A stretch of DNA of 64,000 nucleotides from Winogradskyella endarachnes (GTDB lineage Bacteria; Bacteroidota; Bacteroidia; Flavobacteriales; Flavobacteriaceae). The stretch is from the NCBI RefSeq assembly GCF_009741275.1, contig NZ_WOWS01000001.1:991796-1055795 (forward strand), given 5' to 3'. Below are positions 37,775-45,815 of the stretch, piece by piece (position 1 is the first letter of the stretch; every line of letters starts with the position of its first letter). Both the position numbers and the translations under genes were made by a program. Under the pieces are notes generated by a model. The model worked only from the letters and a program-made list of their open reading frames with translations, was not told the origin of the DNA and searched no databases.

Positions 37775-39010
37775 ATGTCATTTAAAGACTTACATTTAAT
37801 AAAGCCATTGCAAAAAGCTGTTGAAACTTCTGGTTATACAGAACCTACTTTAGTGCAACAACGTTCTATTCCGTTAATTTTAAATAAAAAAGACGTTACT
37901 GTTTCTGCTCAAACCGGAACAGGTAAAACGGCTGCCTTTGCACTTCCTATTCTTCAGCAATTGTACGATAAACAAGATGCGCCAAAACGAGGAAAAAAAA
38001 TCAGAGCACTGATAATTAGTCCTACTCGAGAATTAGCGGTTCAAATTCAGCAAAACTTTAAAACCTACGCACAATTTACTAATTTGCGTTCTTTAGTTGT
38101 TTTTGGTGGTACATCTATAGAACCACAGATTGATGTTTTAAAAAAAGGGGTTGATATTTTAGTAGCAACACCTGGTCGCCTACTCGATTTACACAAGCAA
38201 GATTACATTAACCTAGATTATATTGAAACCTTTGTGCTAGATGAAGCCGATTTAATGCTAGCCATGGGTTTTATAGATGATGTAAAGAAAATTGACAGAC
38301 TTTGCCCTGAAAACAAGCAAACCTTATTATTCTCTGCTACTATTCCATTTAAAATTGAAGAATTAGCAAAAACCATACTTAAAAACCCAGAACGTATAGA
38401 TGTTACTCCAACACGCTCTGTTGCAAAAGATGTAAGTCAGGTATTGTATTATGTACCAAAACGTAACAAAATTGAATTGTGTTTGCACTTAATGCGCAAC
38501 ACTATAAAAGGGAACGTTTTAATATTTAGACGTACTAAATTTGGTGTCAATAAGCTTGAAAAAACCTTGCTTAAAAACGGTTATACAGTAGATTCTATAC
38601 ATGGCGATAAAAACCAGAGTGATAGACAAACAGCACTAAATAAATTTAAAAACGGTTACGTTAAAGTATTAATCGCAACAGATGTTGCAGCACGTGGTAT
38701 TGACATTAACGAACTAGATAACGTGTTTAATTTTGATATGCCAAACGTAGCCGAAACTTACGTCCATAGAATTGGTAGAACTGGCAGAGCTGGTAACATT
38801 GGTAAAGCCTACGCAATGTGCTCTGCAGATGAGAAAAGCTATGTAAAAATCATAGAAAATGCCATAAACGTACAAATACCTGTTGAGACAGAACATCCTT
38901 ATCCATTAGACCCAAAGGCCAACCCTATAGTGCATAAAAAGAAAGGAAGCAAGTATAAAAAAGGAAGAAAAAGTGAGGCTTCTAAGAAGAAGAAAAAGCG
39001 TTGGTATTAA
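37775..39010 (+). CDS. DEAD-box RNA helicase (RhlE-like)
   Basis: 411 residues. Motif I AQTGTGKT (45-52), PTRELAVQ, DEAD at 156-159, SAT at 187-189, and HRIGRTGRAG near 330. The last ~35 residues are a lysine/arginine-rich tail for RNA binding. The likely role is ribosome assembly or mRNA turnover. A strong terminator (39047-39077) follows. Confidence 0.92.
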   Translation: MSFKDLHLIKPLQKAVETSGYTEPTLVQQRSIPLILNKKDVTVSAQTGTGKTAAFALPILQQLYDKQDAPKRGKKIRALIISPTRELAVQIQQNFKTYAQFTNLRSLVVFGGTSIEPQIDVLKKGVDILVATPGRLLDLHKQDYINLDYIETFVLDEADLMLAMGFIDDVKKIDRLCPENKQTLLFSATIPFKIEELAKTILKNPERIDVTPTRSVAKDVSQVLYYVPKRNKIELCLHLMRNTIKGNVLIFRRTKFGVNKLEKTLLKNGYTVDSIHGDKNQSDRQTALNKFKNGYVKVLIATDVAARGIDINELDNVFNFDMPNVAETYVHRIGRTGRAGNIGKAYAMCSADEKSYVKIIENAINVQIPVETEHPYPLDPKANPIVHKKKGSKYKKGRKSEASKKKKKRWY

Positions 39011-39046
39011 AAAAAGATACTAAATATTAAAGCCAAGAACAAAGAC

Positions 39047-39078
39047 AAAAAGCACTTAGTTTATCTAAGTGCTTTTTT
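39047..39078 (+). terminator. Intrinsic terminator after the helicase
   Basis: 13-bp stem (39047-39059 with 39065-39077), 5-base loop, long T-run. Confidence 0.88.
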
Positions 39079-39146
39079 TTAGATAAAATTTGAGGAATGA
39101 CATAGTCTGTAAAACCTCTGACTTGTAGTTATAAATCTACTCATTT

Positions 39147-39225
39147 GTCAATCTGAACTTGTTTCAGATTCTATGTACAGTGCACAGAATTTTCAATTTA
39201 GATTCTGAAATTAGTTCAGGATTAC
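39147..39225. repeat. Degenerate palindromic repeat
   Basis: Left arm 39147-39172 and right arm 39200-39225 match at 20 of 26 positions as an inverted pair (core tctgaact ... tttcaga). The gap 39011-39266 has no gene. This differs in sequence from the gtcattcct repeats. Confidence 0.55.
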
Positions 39226-39266
39226 AGCTCTTAAAAAGTTTTAATTATTATTCTGAAAAAATAATA

Positions 39267-40424
39267 TTACTCATTAATTTCAATAAAGTCTTTTCCAAAC
39301 CTAATTATACCATGAACCGAGTTTAATTGAATTTTATTTATGTTAGATGCCTTACCAATTACGAACATTTTAGATAATTCATTTTTTCGATTTGGTTCAA
39401 TCTCAAAGTTTGTTTTATCATAGATGTGCAATGTATCTGTACCATAAGTTTCTATATAATAGCTTGACTTTTCAGGATAAAACAGATTGATTTCAGAGTA
39501 TTCAGTATCCATTTGAAAATATTTAAAACCTTCTGAAAAATTATTTAACCAATATTTTCCATTAAAATCTACAATTTTCACCTCTCTACCTACTTCTCCT
39601 ATAATTATGGTCGTAAATTCACTATCTATATTAAGATGATCTACACTTGCAATTTTTAAGTCACTGACATGATTAAACTTATACGCACCACCTTTTAAAT
39701 CATTACTTCTAAATTTTCCATTAGCAATATCAAAGTTGTTTAAAGGATTGGTTAAACTCATAAATTGTAAATTAGTATTCCTTGCATTCACATTAACTAA
39801 TCCGGTTAAATCTAACTTAAAAGTCATGTGAGAATCAAAAGATCGGATTCTTAGATTAATATCAGCAGGTATTTTTATAATAAAATTAGTTTTTAAAGTC
39901 TTTACATTTTTAGAATCTATTCTTTGTGCTCTTCCTTCACCATCTAATCCTCTTAAATCTTTAAGATACTCTTTTAAAGTTTCTACTTTAGTATCATCAT
40001 TCATTCCATAAAAATACTTTTTAGGTTTCCTCCATCGTATTTCTGAAGTTTCTTTAAAAGTCATGTAATCACCCTCAAAAGTAATACCATGTAAACTTTC
40101 AATACTGTAAACTACATCAGACAAAGGGGTTTCACTAAAGGTTTCAAACAATAATTTTGAATCGACAATTTTTGCAATCGTGTTAATCCCTTCCAATTGT
40201 TCTTCAATTGCTTTCTTAGAGTAATTATCAAACTCGATAGTATAATTAAAATGGATTTTATTGTCTAAAGACTCTTCAATTTTGACGTATACACCATCAA
40301 GATTCAAATCTAATGTAGTAATAGAATTTGCATCAAAGCTTTTGTTAAAAATATTGTGCTGTTGTGCATTAAGTTGCAATAATGTGATGAGCATCAATGC
40401 CAATAATTTAAATAGTGTTTTCAT
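39267..40424 (-). CDS. Secreted beta-rich protein, third gene of a sigma locus
   Basis: 385 residues with a signal peptide (MKTLFKLLALMLITLLQLNAQ). The rest is rich in short strands (VNARNTNLQFM, HLNIDSEFTTIIIG, YSEINLFYPEK), resembling the DUF4097-type repeating beta fold of putative adhesins. The gene start overlaps the anti-sigma-like gene by 17 bases. Gene order sigma, membrane partner, secreted beta-protein suggests the last is the controlled output or a sensor. The domain call is tentative. Confidence 0.65.
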   Translation of the reverse strand: MKTLFKLLALMLITLLQLNAQQHNIFNKSFDANSITTLDLNLDGVYVKIEESLDNKIHFNYTIEFDNYSKKAIEEQLEGINTIAKIVDSKLLFETFSETPLSDVVYSIESLHGITFEGDYMTFKETSEIRWRKPKKYFYGMNDDTKVETLKEYLKDLRGLDGEGRAQRIDSKNVKTLKTNFIIKIPADINLRIRSFDSHMTFKLDLTGLVNVNARNTNLQFMSLTNPLNNFDIANGKFRSNDLKGGAYKFNHVSDLKIASVDHLNIDSEFTTIIIGEVGREVKIVDFNGKYWLNNFSEGFKYFQMDTEYSEINLFYPEKSSYYIETYGTDTLHIYDKTNFEIEPNRKNELSKMFVIGKASNINKIQLNSVHGIIRFGKDFIEINE

Positions 40425-40926
40425 GTTGTTCGTTATTTTGATTTAATATTTTGATGTGTTTTTGTATGTCTTTTAATATTTGAAGTCGCGTTTGAAGGTT
40501 GTCTACTAAAGCTTCAATAACTAAAATATTATTACTATCGTTTTTAAATTGTACTGAAATCTCTTGATAGTCACTATCTAACTCATCTAGCTTTTTTCTG
40601 AAGCGTTTTACCAATTTTTCATCTTCGGTTAAGGCTATAAAATTTTGCCATTCGGTTTCAATATTGGCTAAATATTCGGCTTCAATACTTTCTACTTGCG
40701 CAATTATTGCTTCAGGCTTATTTGTATCTATATCTGTATTAAAAACATTAAAACCAACGGTTAATGCAATAAGCAAAATTGCTGCTACACTTAACCAAAC
40801 AAATGGTTTTCGTTTTGGCTTAGATTGCTTTTTCAGTTGCGTCATAAACTCAGCTCTATGATTATCAGGAAGCTGTTTTAAATTGTCGTCCTCATCATTA
40901 AATAAGTATCTAATATCTCGCTTCAT
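40408..40926 (-). CDS. Anti-sigma-like membrane protein
   Basis: 172 residues. A cytoplasmic N-terminal stretch (1-45) is followed by one membrane helix near 45-65 (PFVWLSVAAILLIALTVGF) and a helical periplasmic part with heptad-like LQ/LE repeats. Size, topology and location (overlaps the sigma stop by 17 bases) are those of ECF anti-sigma factors, though no zinc HxxxCxxC motif is visible. It would hold the sigma encoded at 40910-41458. Confidence 0.7.
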   Translation of the reverse strand: MKRDIRYLFNDEDDNLKQLPDNHRAEFMTQLKKQSKPKRKPFVWLSVAAILLIALTVGFNVFNTDIDTNKPEAIIAQVESIEAEYLANIETEWQNFIALTEDEKLVKRFRKKLDELDSDYQEISVQFKNDSNNILVIEALVDNLQTRLQILKDIQKHIKILNQNNEQHENTI

Positions 40927-41458
40927 TGTATTTGTGTTTTAATAACTCTTGTAGTTTTAGTTTACCTCGTCTCAGATGTGTTCTCGATGTTTTTATAGGA
41001 ATCTCAAGAATCTCTGAAATCTCCTCATGGTCGTAACCTTCTAGCAGATATAGTTTTACTACTATTTTATGTTTTTCGTTAAGTTGCTTAATGGCATTTA
41101 ATATCTCTTGTTTTGAAATTGAACTATCAAATTGCCAATCATCTTCGTTTGTTATTCTTAGTTCTGAAACTTCAATAGCATCAAATTGTAATTGATTTTT
41201 CTTAAGAACATCTAAACATTGATTGATAATTATCCGTTTTAACCAAGCACCAAACGTAGCTTTGGGATGATACTGTTCAATATTTCTAAAAGCTTTTAAA
41301 AACCCTTCTTGCATTGCATCTTTGGCATCTTCATCATTATTAAGATATCTGCAAGCAATAGTAAACATTGCTTGTGCATAACAATCATAAACTTGCATTT
41401 GCGCAACTTCATTTCCTTTTTTGCAAAGCTTTATAAGTTTAGTATCTATTTGATGCAT
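40910..41458 (-). CDS. ECF-type RNA polymerase sigma factor
   Basis: 182 residues. Region 2: YAQAMFTIACRYLNNDEDAKDAMQEGFLKAFRNIEQY. Region 4: KLYLLEGYDHEEISEILEIPIKTSRTHLRRGKLKL. Complete from the ATG at 41458. It leads a three-gene locus with an anti-sigma-like protein and a secreted protein. Upstream on the minus strand a GAAAC-N16-CGTT site (41488-41512) may be its own promoter. Confidence 0.88.
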   Translation of the reverse strand: MHQIDTKLIKLCKKGNEVAQMQVYDCYAQAMFTIACRYLNNDEDAKDAMQEGFLKAFRNIEQYHPKATFGAWLKRIIINQCLDVLKKNQLQFDAIEVSELRITNEDDWQFDSSISKQEILNAIKQLNEKHKIVVKLYLLEGYDHEEISEILEIPIKTSRTHLRRGKLKLQELLKHKYNEARY

Positions 41459-41487
41459 TGTATTGATTAGCCGTTTCTATTATTAAA

Positions 41488-41512
41488 AACGATAGAATTT
41501 ATAAAAGGTTTC
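41488..41512 (-). promoter_or_regulatory. Possible ECF promoter (GAAAC-N16-CGTT)
   Basis: On the minus strand, GAAAC (41512-41508), a 16-base spacer and CGTT (41491-41488) lie 30 bases before the sigma ATG at 41458. Spacing resembles the GTAAC-N16-CGTC sites but bases differ. Confidence 0.4.
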
Positions 41513-41587
41513 AAAATATTAATTAAAAGATTGAATTTAGCTGAATATGTTTAATTTTAAACACATTATCAACCGACCAATTATAAC

Positions 41588-42922
41588 ATGAGTGACAATT
41601 ACAATAAACCAGCGTTTAAAAAACTCCTCGAAAAATTACAAGAAGAAAGCTGGCAACTAGAATTATTAATCTCTGGTTTTGCCATTTTTGGTTTGTTTAC
41701 GGCTTATAATTCTATTAAAATTGCAAGTATTGAAGCCTCTGTAAATGGTGTTGTGCATGAAAATATTATTACACAAGTAGCATTGTTTTCTTGTGTTATT
41801 TTGCTAGTTAACCTACTCTTACATGTCTTATTACGAGGTTTATGGATTGGAGCTTTAGGATTGCGATATGTTTCTGGTGATATTGATTATGACTACCTTA
41901 AATACAGCCCAAAATTCACAAAATATTTAAAGAAAAGAGTTGGGTCTTTTGATAGATACATTGGGCGATTAGAGAATTACTGTAGTATTATGTTTGCGGT
42001 TTCGTTCTTACTTATATTCTATGTTTTAGCTTTAACATTTTCTCTAATCGCAATTGTTTTAACAGCGGAATATATAATTGAAAACGAGAGTTTCCCAGAA
42101 TGGTTAAGACTTACACTTGGTGTGCCAATTATGCTTTTTATCTGTTTTGGTATGCTATTAACGTTTTTTGACTTTGCTACGCAAGGTTTATTAAAAAAGA
42201 ATAAATGGATATCTAAATTTTACTTTCCATTTTATTGGGTATTTAGCTTTATAACTTTAAGCTTTTTGTACCGACCAATTGTATATAATTTTTTAGACAA
42301 TAAATTTGGAAAACGATTAAGTTTTGTGCTCTTCCCAATGTTTATTATTGTTAGTCTTTTTTCTTCTGTAGATTATAATTTCTCAAACTATTTTAGCGAA
42401 CAATCTAAATCTAATGCCTATACTACAAGTGATAATAATTATGAAGATTTAGTAAAAGAAGACAATGAACTTTTTATTGATGATGCTGCTATACAATCTA
42501 AAATTATTACAGGTAATTTTGTAAAAGTATTTATTAGATTTACTGAATCTATAGAAGATAATATTTTCAGTTTCAACAAAAACTTAAAACCAGAAAAGGA
42601 CAAACGAGGCATGATTACCGATTTTAGCAAAGGTTATAATAGTGCAAAATTTGATTCTAAAAACCAGAGACAAAAATTCGATAGTTTAAAGAGAGACTAT
42701 CTTAAAACATTCAATAAATTATACACTATTGAAATTGACACACTACAATTTACGTCAGATTTTGTTATTAATAAAAACACTTTAGGTTTTGAAACCTACT
42801 TACCTACAGAATCTTTAAGTAAAGGGAAACACTTACTTACTATTAAATATAATACCTTAAAAAAGCAAGACACTGTAAAACGAGACCTGTTATCTATACT
42901 TTTTTGGTATTACCCAGATTAA
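41588..42922 (+). CDS. Polytopic membrane protein, unknown
   Basis: 444 residues with roughly six membrane helices in residues 20-265 and a soluble C-terminal part of ~180 residues that ends in a beta-rich segment. I recognise no domain. It diverges from the first sigma locus (129 bases between starts) and its stop overlaps that of the anti-sigma-like gene at 42919 by 4 bases. Its place between two sigma loci is suggestive but not proof of a link. Confidence 0.55.
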   Translation: MSDNYNKPAFKKLLEKLQEESWQLELLISGFAIFGLFTAYNSIKIASIEASVNGVVHENIITQVALFSCVILLVNLLLHVLLRGLWIGALGLRYVSGDIDYDYLKYSPKFTKYLKKRVGSFDRYIGRLENYCSIMFAVSFLLIFYVLALTFSLIAIVLTAEYIIENESFPEWLRLTLGVPIMLFICFGMLLTFFDFATQGLLKKNKWISKFYFPFYWVFSFITLSFLYRPIVYNFLDNKFGKRLSFVLFPMFIIVSLFSSVDYNFSNYFSEQSKSNAYTTSDNNYEDLVKEDNELFIDDAAIQSKIITGNFVKVFIRFTESIEDNIFSFNKNLKPEKDKRGMITDFSKGYNSAKFDSKNQRQKFDSLKRDYLKTFNKLYTIEIDTLQFTSDFVINKNTLGFETYLPTESLSKGKHLLTIKYNTLKKQDTVKRDLLSILFWYYPD

Positions 42923-43323
42923 AATGTTATGCGGTTTTTAAAATAATATTTTACCAAAGGGACTTGTATACTTACCATTAGTGCCAATAACACAAAAGCA
43001 TACATTAAAGTTGACGATAAATGACTAGATACATTTTCAAAAAGATTTAAAGACACTTTTGGTAATTCTAAACGGTCTATCCAACTTGCCGTTGTTTCGG
43101 TATTTCCAATAATAACATAACCAATTAAGGCTATAAAACTTCCTAAAATTAAAATCCACACTGATTTTGAAATTAAAGGTTTATAAACCGTTGCATTAGA
43201 AGTAGAAGTAACTTCAATCTGAGACAAAACATTTGCTGTGAAATCTAACGAAGGTTGTTCTAAACCAGCTTCAGACATAATATTATTTATAAATTGCTCT
43301 ATTTTTTTGTTATCCTCTCTCAT
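42919..43323 (-). CDS. Small membrane protein, probable anti-sigma partner
   Basis: 134 residues, two membrane helices (about 48-68 and 108-126) with a cytoplasmic N-terminal stretch of ~45 residues (EQFINNIMSEAGLEQPSLDFT). Position after the sigma gene, with a 14-base overlap, suggests an anti-sigma role. No HxxxCxxC or other motif confirms it. Confidence 0.6.
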   Translation of the reverse strand: MREDNKKIEQFINNIMSEAGLEQPSLDFTANVLSQIEVTSTSNATVYKPLISKSVWILILGSFIALIGYVIIGNTETTASWIDRLELPKVSLNLFENVSSHLSSTLMYAFVLLALMVSIQVPLVKYYFKNRITF

Positions 43324-43892
43324 GTTTCAATCTGTTTTCTGGTTTCAAATATTGTTCTAATATAACTGCCAATTTCTTTCGTGCTCTAAAAAGCTTCACT
43401 TTTATTGTATTCGCTTCAATATTAATAATACTAGATATTTCATCTAAAGATAATTCTTCAAAATAAAATAGCGTTAATAATGCGCTGCTATCTTGTGGTA
43501 ACATATTAACACACCTTTTAATTAAAGCGTGTCTTTCTTCCATTATTATATGGTCTAACGCATTGTCTATAGTATCTAATTTGTTCATGGTAAATTCATC
43601 TATAGCAACATCATTTATATACTTTTTATTCTTTTTTATACGGTCTAGACAAGTATTATAGGTCACTCTGTAAATCCAGGTAGAAAATTTAGAATCACCT
43701 TTAAAATTATTTAATGACTTAAACACTTTTACAAATGTATCTTGTGCCACCTCTTCTGCTTCTTCTCTGTGTTTTAACATTCTTAAAGCTAACGTAAACA
43801 AATTCCTTATAGCAATCTACAAGTTGTGCATATGCTTTGGTATTGCCATTATTTATAGCGTTGATTAGTATTTGGTCGTCGTTGGTGGTCAT
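43310..43892 (-). pseudogene. ECF sigma factor with N-terminal frameshift
   Basis: The ATG at 43892 opens MTTNDDQILINAINNGNTKAY, then reaches LVDCYKEF and leaves the frame. From ~43801 the other frame continues with FTLALRMLKHREEAEEVAQDTFVKVFKSL (region 2) and later DEISSIINIEANTIKVKLFRARKKL (region 4). Read together they make a complete ECF sigma of ~190 residues. Two bases missing, or one extra, in the T-rich stretch at 43793-43806 would explain it. The shorter frame alone lacks part of region 2. Twin ECF promoters lie upstream; the gene would be a pseudogene unless the shift is an error or is bypassed. Confidence 0.85.
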
Positions 43893-43904
43893 TATATTAG
43901 TATA

Positions 43905-43930
43905 GACGACAAAACATTATTTAAGGTTAC
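43905..43930 (-). promoter_or_regulatory. Putative ECF promoter for the sigma gene (GTAACC-N16-CGTC)
   Basis: On the minus strand GTAACC (43930-43925), 16-base spacer, CGTC (43908-43905), then TATA. It is 13 bases before the sigma ATG at 43892, so the leader would be very short. It mirrors the plus-strand site at 43965-43990. Confidence 0.6.
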
Positions 43931-43971
43931 ACTTAGTTAAATATTTATTTTTTTTACCAAAAGTGTAACCT
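43924..43971. repeat. Inverted repeat between divergent genes
   Basis: Perfect 11-bp arms aggttacactt (43924-43934) and aagtgtaacct (43961-43971) with a 26-base centre. Each arm supplies the -35-like GTAACC of one divergent promoter. Confidence 0.8.
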
Positions 43972-43990
43972 AAGTTTAATTAGTATCGTC
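43965..43990 (+). promoter_or_regulatory. Putative ECF promoter for DUF6249 (GTAACC-N16-CGTC)
   Basis: GTAACC (43965-43970), 16-base spacer, CGTCATAA from 43987. Same bases and spacing as the minus-strand site, 48 bases before the ATG at 44039. Confidence 0.6.
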
Positions 43991-44038
43991 ATAAGCTATG
44001 AAACAAATAAAATTAATCAATTAAAAAAATCGAACATT

Positions 44039-44383
44039 ATGAATGAAGAAATATTAATCCCTTTAAGTTTATTCTTATCTATTTTTGGAATTGTATATCT
44101 ATACTTTTCTACCCGAAACAAAGAACGTTTAGCGCTTATAGAAAAAGGTGCTGATGCCAGTATTTTTAACATTGGCAAACGAACTGGCTCCTCTTGGAAA
44201 GTGGTTGTATTAAATTTAGCTTTTCTATTAATGGGAATTGGTTTGGGTGTATTTATTGCTAATATTTTAGATACCTACACTGGTTTAGGTGATGCCGTTT
44301 ATCCTTCTTTAATATTCTTTATGGCAGGTGTTGGCTTGTATATAGGATTTACACAAACTAAAAAACATGTTGGTAAAGCGTAA
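44039..44383 (+). CDS. DUF6249 membrane protein
   Basis: 114 residues, three membrane helices (about 5-22, 54-75, 86-105) and a short charged loop RNKERLALIEKGAD. This matches the DUF6249 family, common next to ECF sigma genes in Bacteroidota. It diverges from the sigma gene and shares a mirrored promoter with it, so it is probably a sigma target. Its biochemical role is unknown. Confidence 0.75.
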   Translation: MNEEILIPLSLFLSIFGIVYLYFSTRNKERLALIEKGADASIFNIGKRTGSSWKVVVLNLAFLLMGIGLGVFIANILDTYTGLGDAVYPSLIFFMAGVGLYIGFTQTKKHVGKA

Positions 44384-44403
44384 CTCTTGTAATTATTATA
44401 ATT

Positions 44404-44433
44404 TAAAAGCGTCTCATAATTGAGACGTTTTTT
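44404..44433 (+). terminator. Intrinsic terminator after DUF6249
   Basis: cgtctca paired with tgagacg, flanked by A/T runs, with one bulge. Confidence 0.75.
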
Positions 44434-44477
44434 TATGCCTATAAATGATGTATCTTTAAAATCTATAAATCTAAAAC

Positions 44478-45455
44478 ATGTACAAATTTCTATTTACGCT
44501 GCTATGTATTGGGCAATTATCTTTTGCTCAAATCACTATAAAAGACAGTATTTCAAATTATCCTGTAAGCTATGCAACGATATCTTTTGGCAATGGTAAC
44601 GGTATTTTTGCCGATGATGAAGGGGTATTTGTTTTTACTGAAAAGTTATATCCAGATATAGATTCGCTATTTATATCTGCAATTGGTTTTAAAAATTTAA
44701 ATATTTCAACTAAAAACTTATCTACCGAAATAATAATGAAAGCACAATCGCATCAGCTAGATGAAGTAATGCTTAATTTTAAAAAGGATAGAAAATTTAA
44801 AGAAGAAAAACTAAAACCTTTTTTAGATGATGATTATTATAATTGCTGGTTACCAACTATAGAATCTGAAATTGCCGTTTATTTCCCTAAAACAACAAGC
44901 CAAGACCAAAAATTAAAAACCGTATTCTTTCCTATCGCTTTAGAGTCTAAAGACTGGGAAAAACGAAATAAAAAAAATAGTGACAAAAAGAAATTCTCAA
45001 CCTTATTTAAAGTTCAATTTTATAAAAATAACGATGGTATGCCAGGTGAGGTATTAACCTACGAAACTATTGTATTTAAAGCTACTGAAAAAGATGGCGA
45101 TTCTTATGAACTAGATGTAGATAATTTTGATATTTATGTACCAGATAATGGTTTTTTTATATCTCTACAAGTATTAGGATATACTAATAAAATGGGGAAA
45201 TTATTACCTAATAAAAAATACAAGGAGATTGTTTCTAAAAATGGAGGTGTTGTTAAAATACCAACAAATTTTAGACCACTTCTACCCTTTACCAATGAAA
45301 TTGAATCTAAAAATACATATATAAAACGTGTATTCATTAATGGTAATAATTGGGTAAAATTTGACAAAGGAAATGGTCTGCAGTCTAGTCTTATTAAAAG
45401 AGATTTATATAATTATGGCATTGGCATAACCTTTAAAACTTATAAGGATGAATGA
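44478..45455 (+). CDS. Secreted carboxypeptidase-like-domain protein
   Basis: 325 residues with a signal peptide (MYKFLFTLLCIGQLSFAQ). Residues 20-90 (ITIKDSISNYPVSYATISFGNGNGIFADDEGVF) form the carboxypeptidase-regulatory-like (CarboxypepD_reg) beta domain; the rest is unknown, beta-rich. The 3' end overlaps the DoxX gene by 8 bases. Typical of Bacteroidota envelope proteins. Confidence 0.7.
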   Translation: MYKFLFTLLCIGQLSFAQITIKDSISNYPVSYATISFGNGNGIFADDEGVFVFTEKLYPDIDSLFISAIGFKNLNISTKNLSTEIIMKAQSHQLDEVMLNFKKDRKFKEEKLKPFLDDDYYNCWLPTIESEIAVYFPKTTSQDQKLKTVFFPIALESKDWEKRNKKNSDKKKFSTLFKVQFYKNNDGMPGEVLTYETIVFKATEKDGDSYELDVDNFDIYVPDNGFFISLQVLGYTNKMGKLLPNKKYKEIVSKNGGVVKIPTNFRPLLPFTNEIESKNTYIKRVFINGNNWVKFDKGNGLQSSLIKRDLYNYGIGITFKTYKDE

Positions 45456-45801
45456 GCCATTAGGTCTATACGTAATGGCTGCAATGTATATTTTAGCTGG
45501 TGCAATGCATTTTTTTAAACCAAAAATGTATATGCGTATTATGCCAAGATATCTGCCTAACCATAAAACTTTAGTGTATTTAAGTGGTATTGCAGAAATC
45601 AGTTTTGGTATAGGTTTATGTATACCAACACTCAAGGCAGTTTCAATTTATGGAATAATTGTAATGTTGGCCGTATTTCTATTAGTTCATTTTTATATGC
45701 TGTCTAGCAAAAAAGCTTCTGCAGGAATCCCTAAATGGATACTAATATTACGATTACCACTACAGCTTTTCTTAATGTATTGGGCATATATGTATCTCTA
45801 A
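45448..45801 (+). CDS. DoxX-like membrane protein
   Basis: 117 residues, four membrane helices, with AAMYILAGAMHFFKPKMY near the start, the DoxX-like signature. Members are thought to take part in respiratory or redox functions; not proven here. It overlaps the preceding gene by 8 bases. Confidence 0.78.
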   Translation: MNEPLGLYVMAAMYILAGAMHFFKPKMYMRIMPRYLPNHKTLVYLSGIAEISFGIGLCIPTLKAVSIYGIIVMLAVFLLVHFYMLSSKKASAGIPKWILILRLPLQLFLMYWAYMYL

Positions 45802-45815
45802 AATTTAATTCACAG

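Noticed and set aside
43310..43801. The sigma gene starting at an internal TTG (43801) as a short but intact gene.
   Set aside because: It would lack part of region 2, and the upstream frame from 43892 encodes a normal ECF N-terminus next to a promoter. A frameshift explains both better.
43793..43806. Programmed ribosomal frameshift in the sigma gene.
   Set aside because: No recognisable slippery heptamer, stimulator or Shine-Dalgarno-like element is visible; an indel is the simpler reading.
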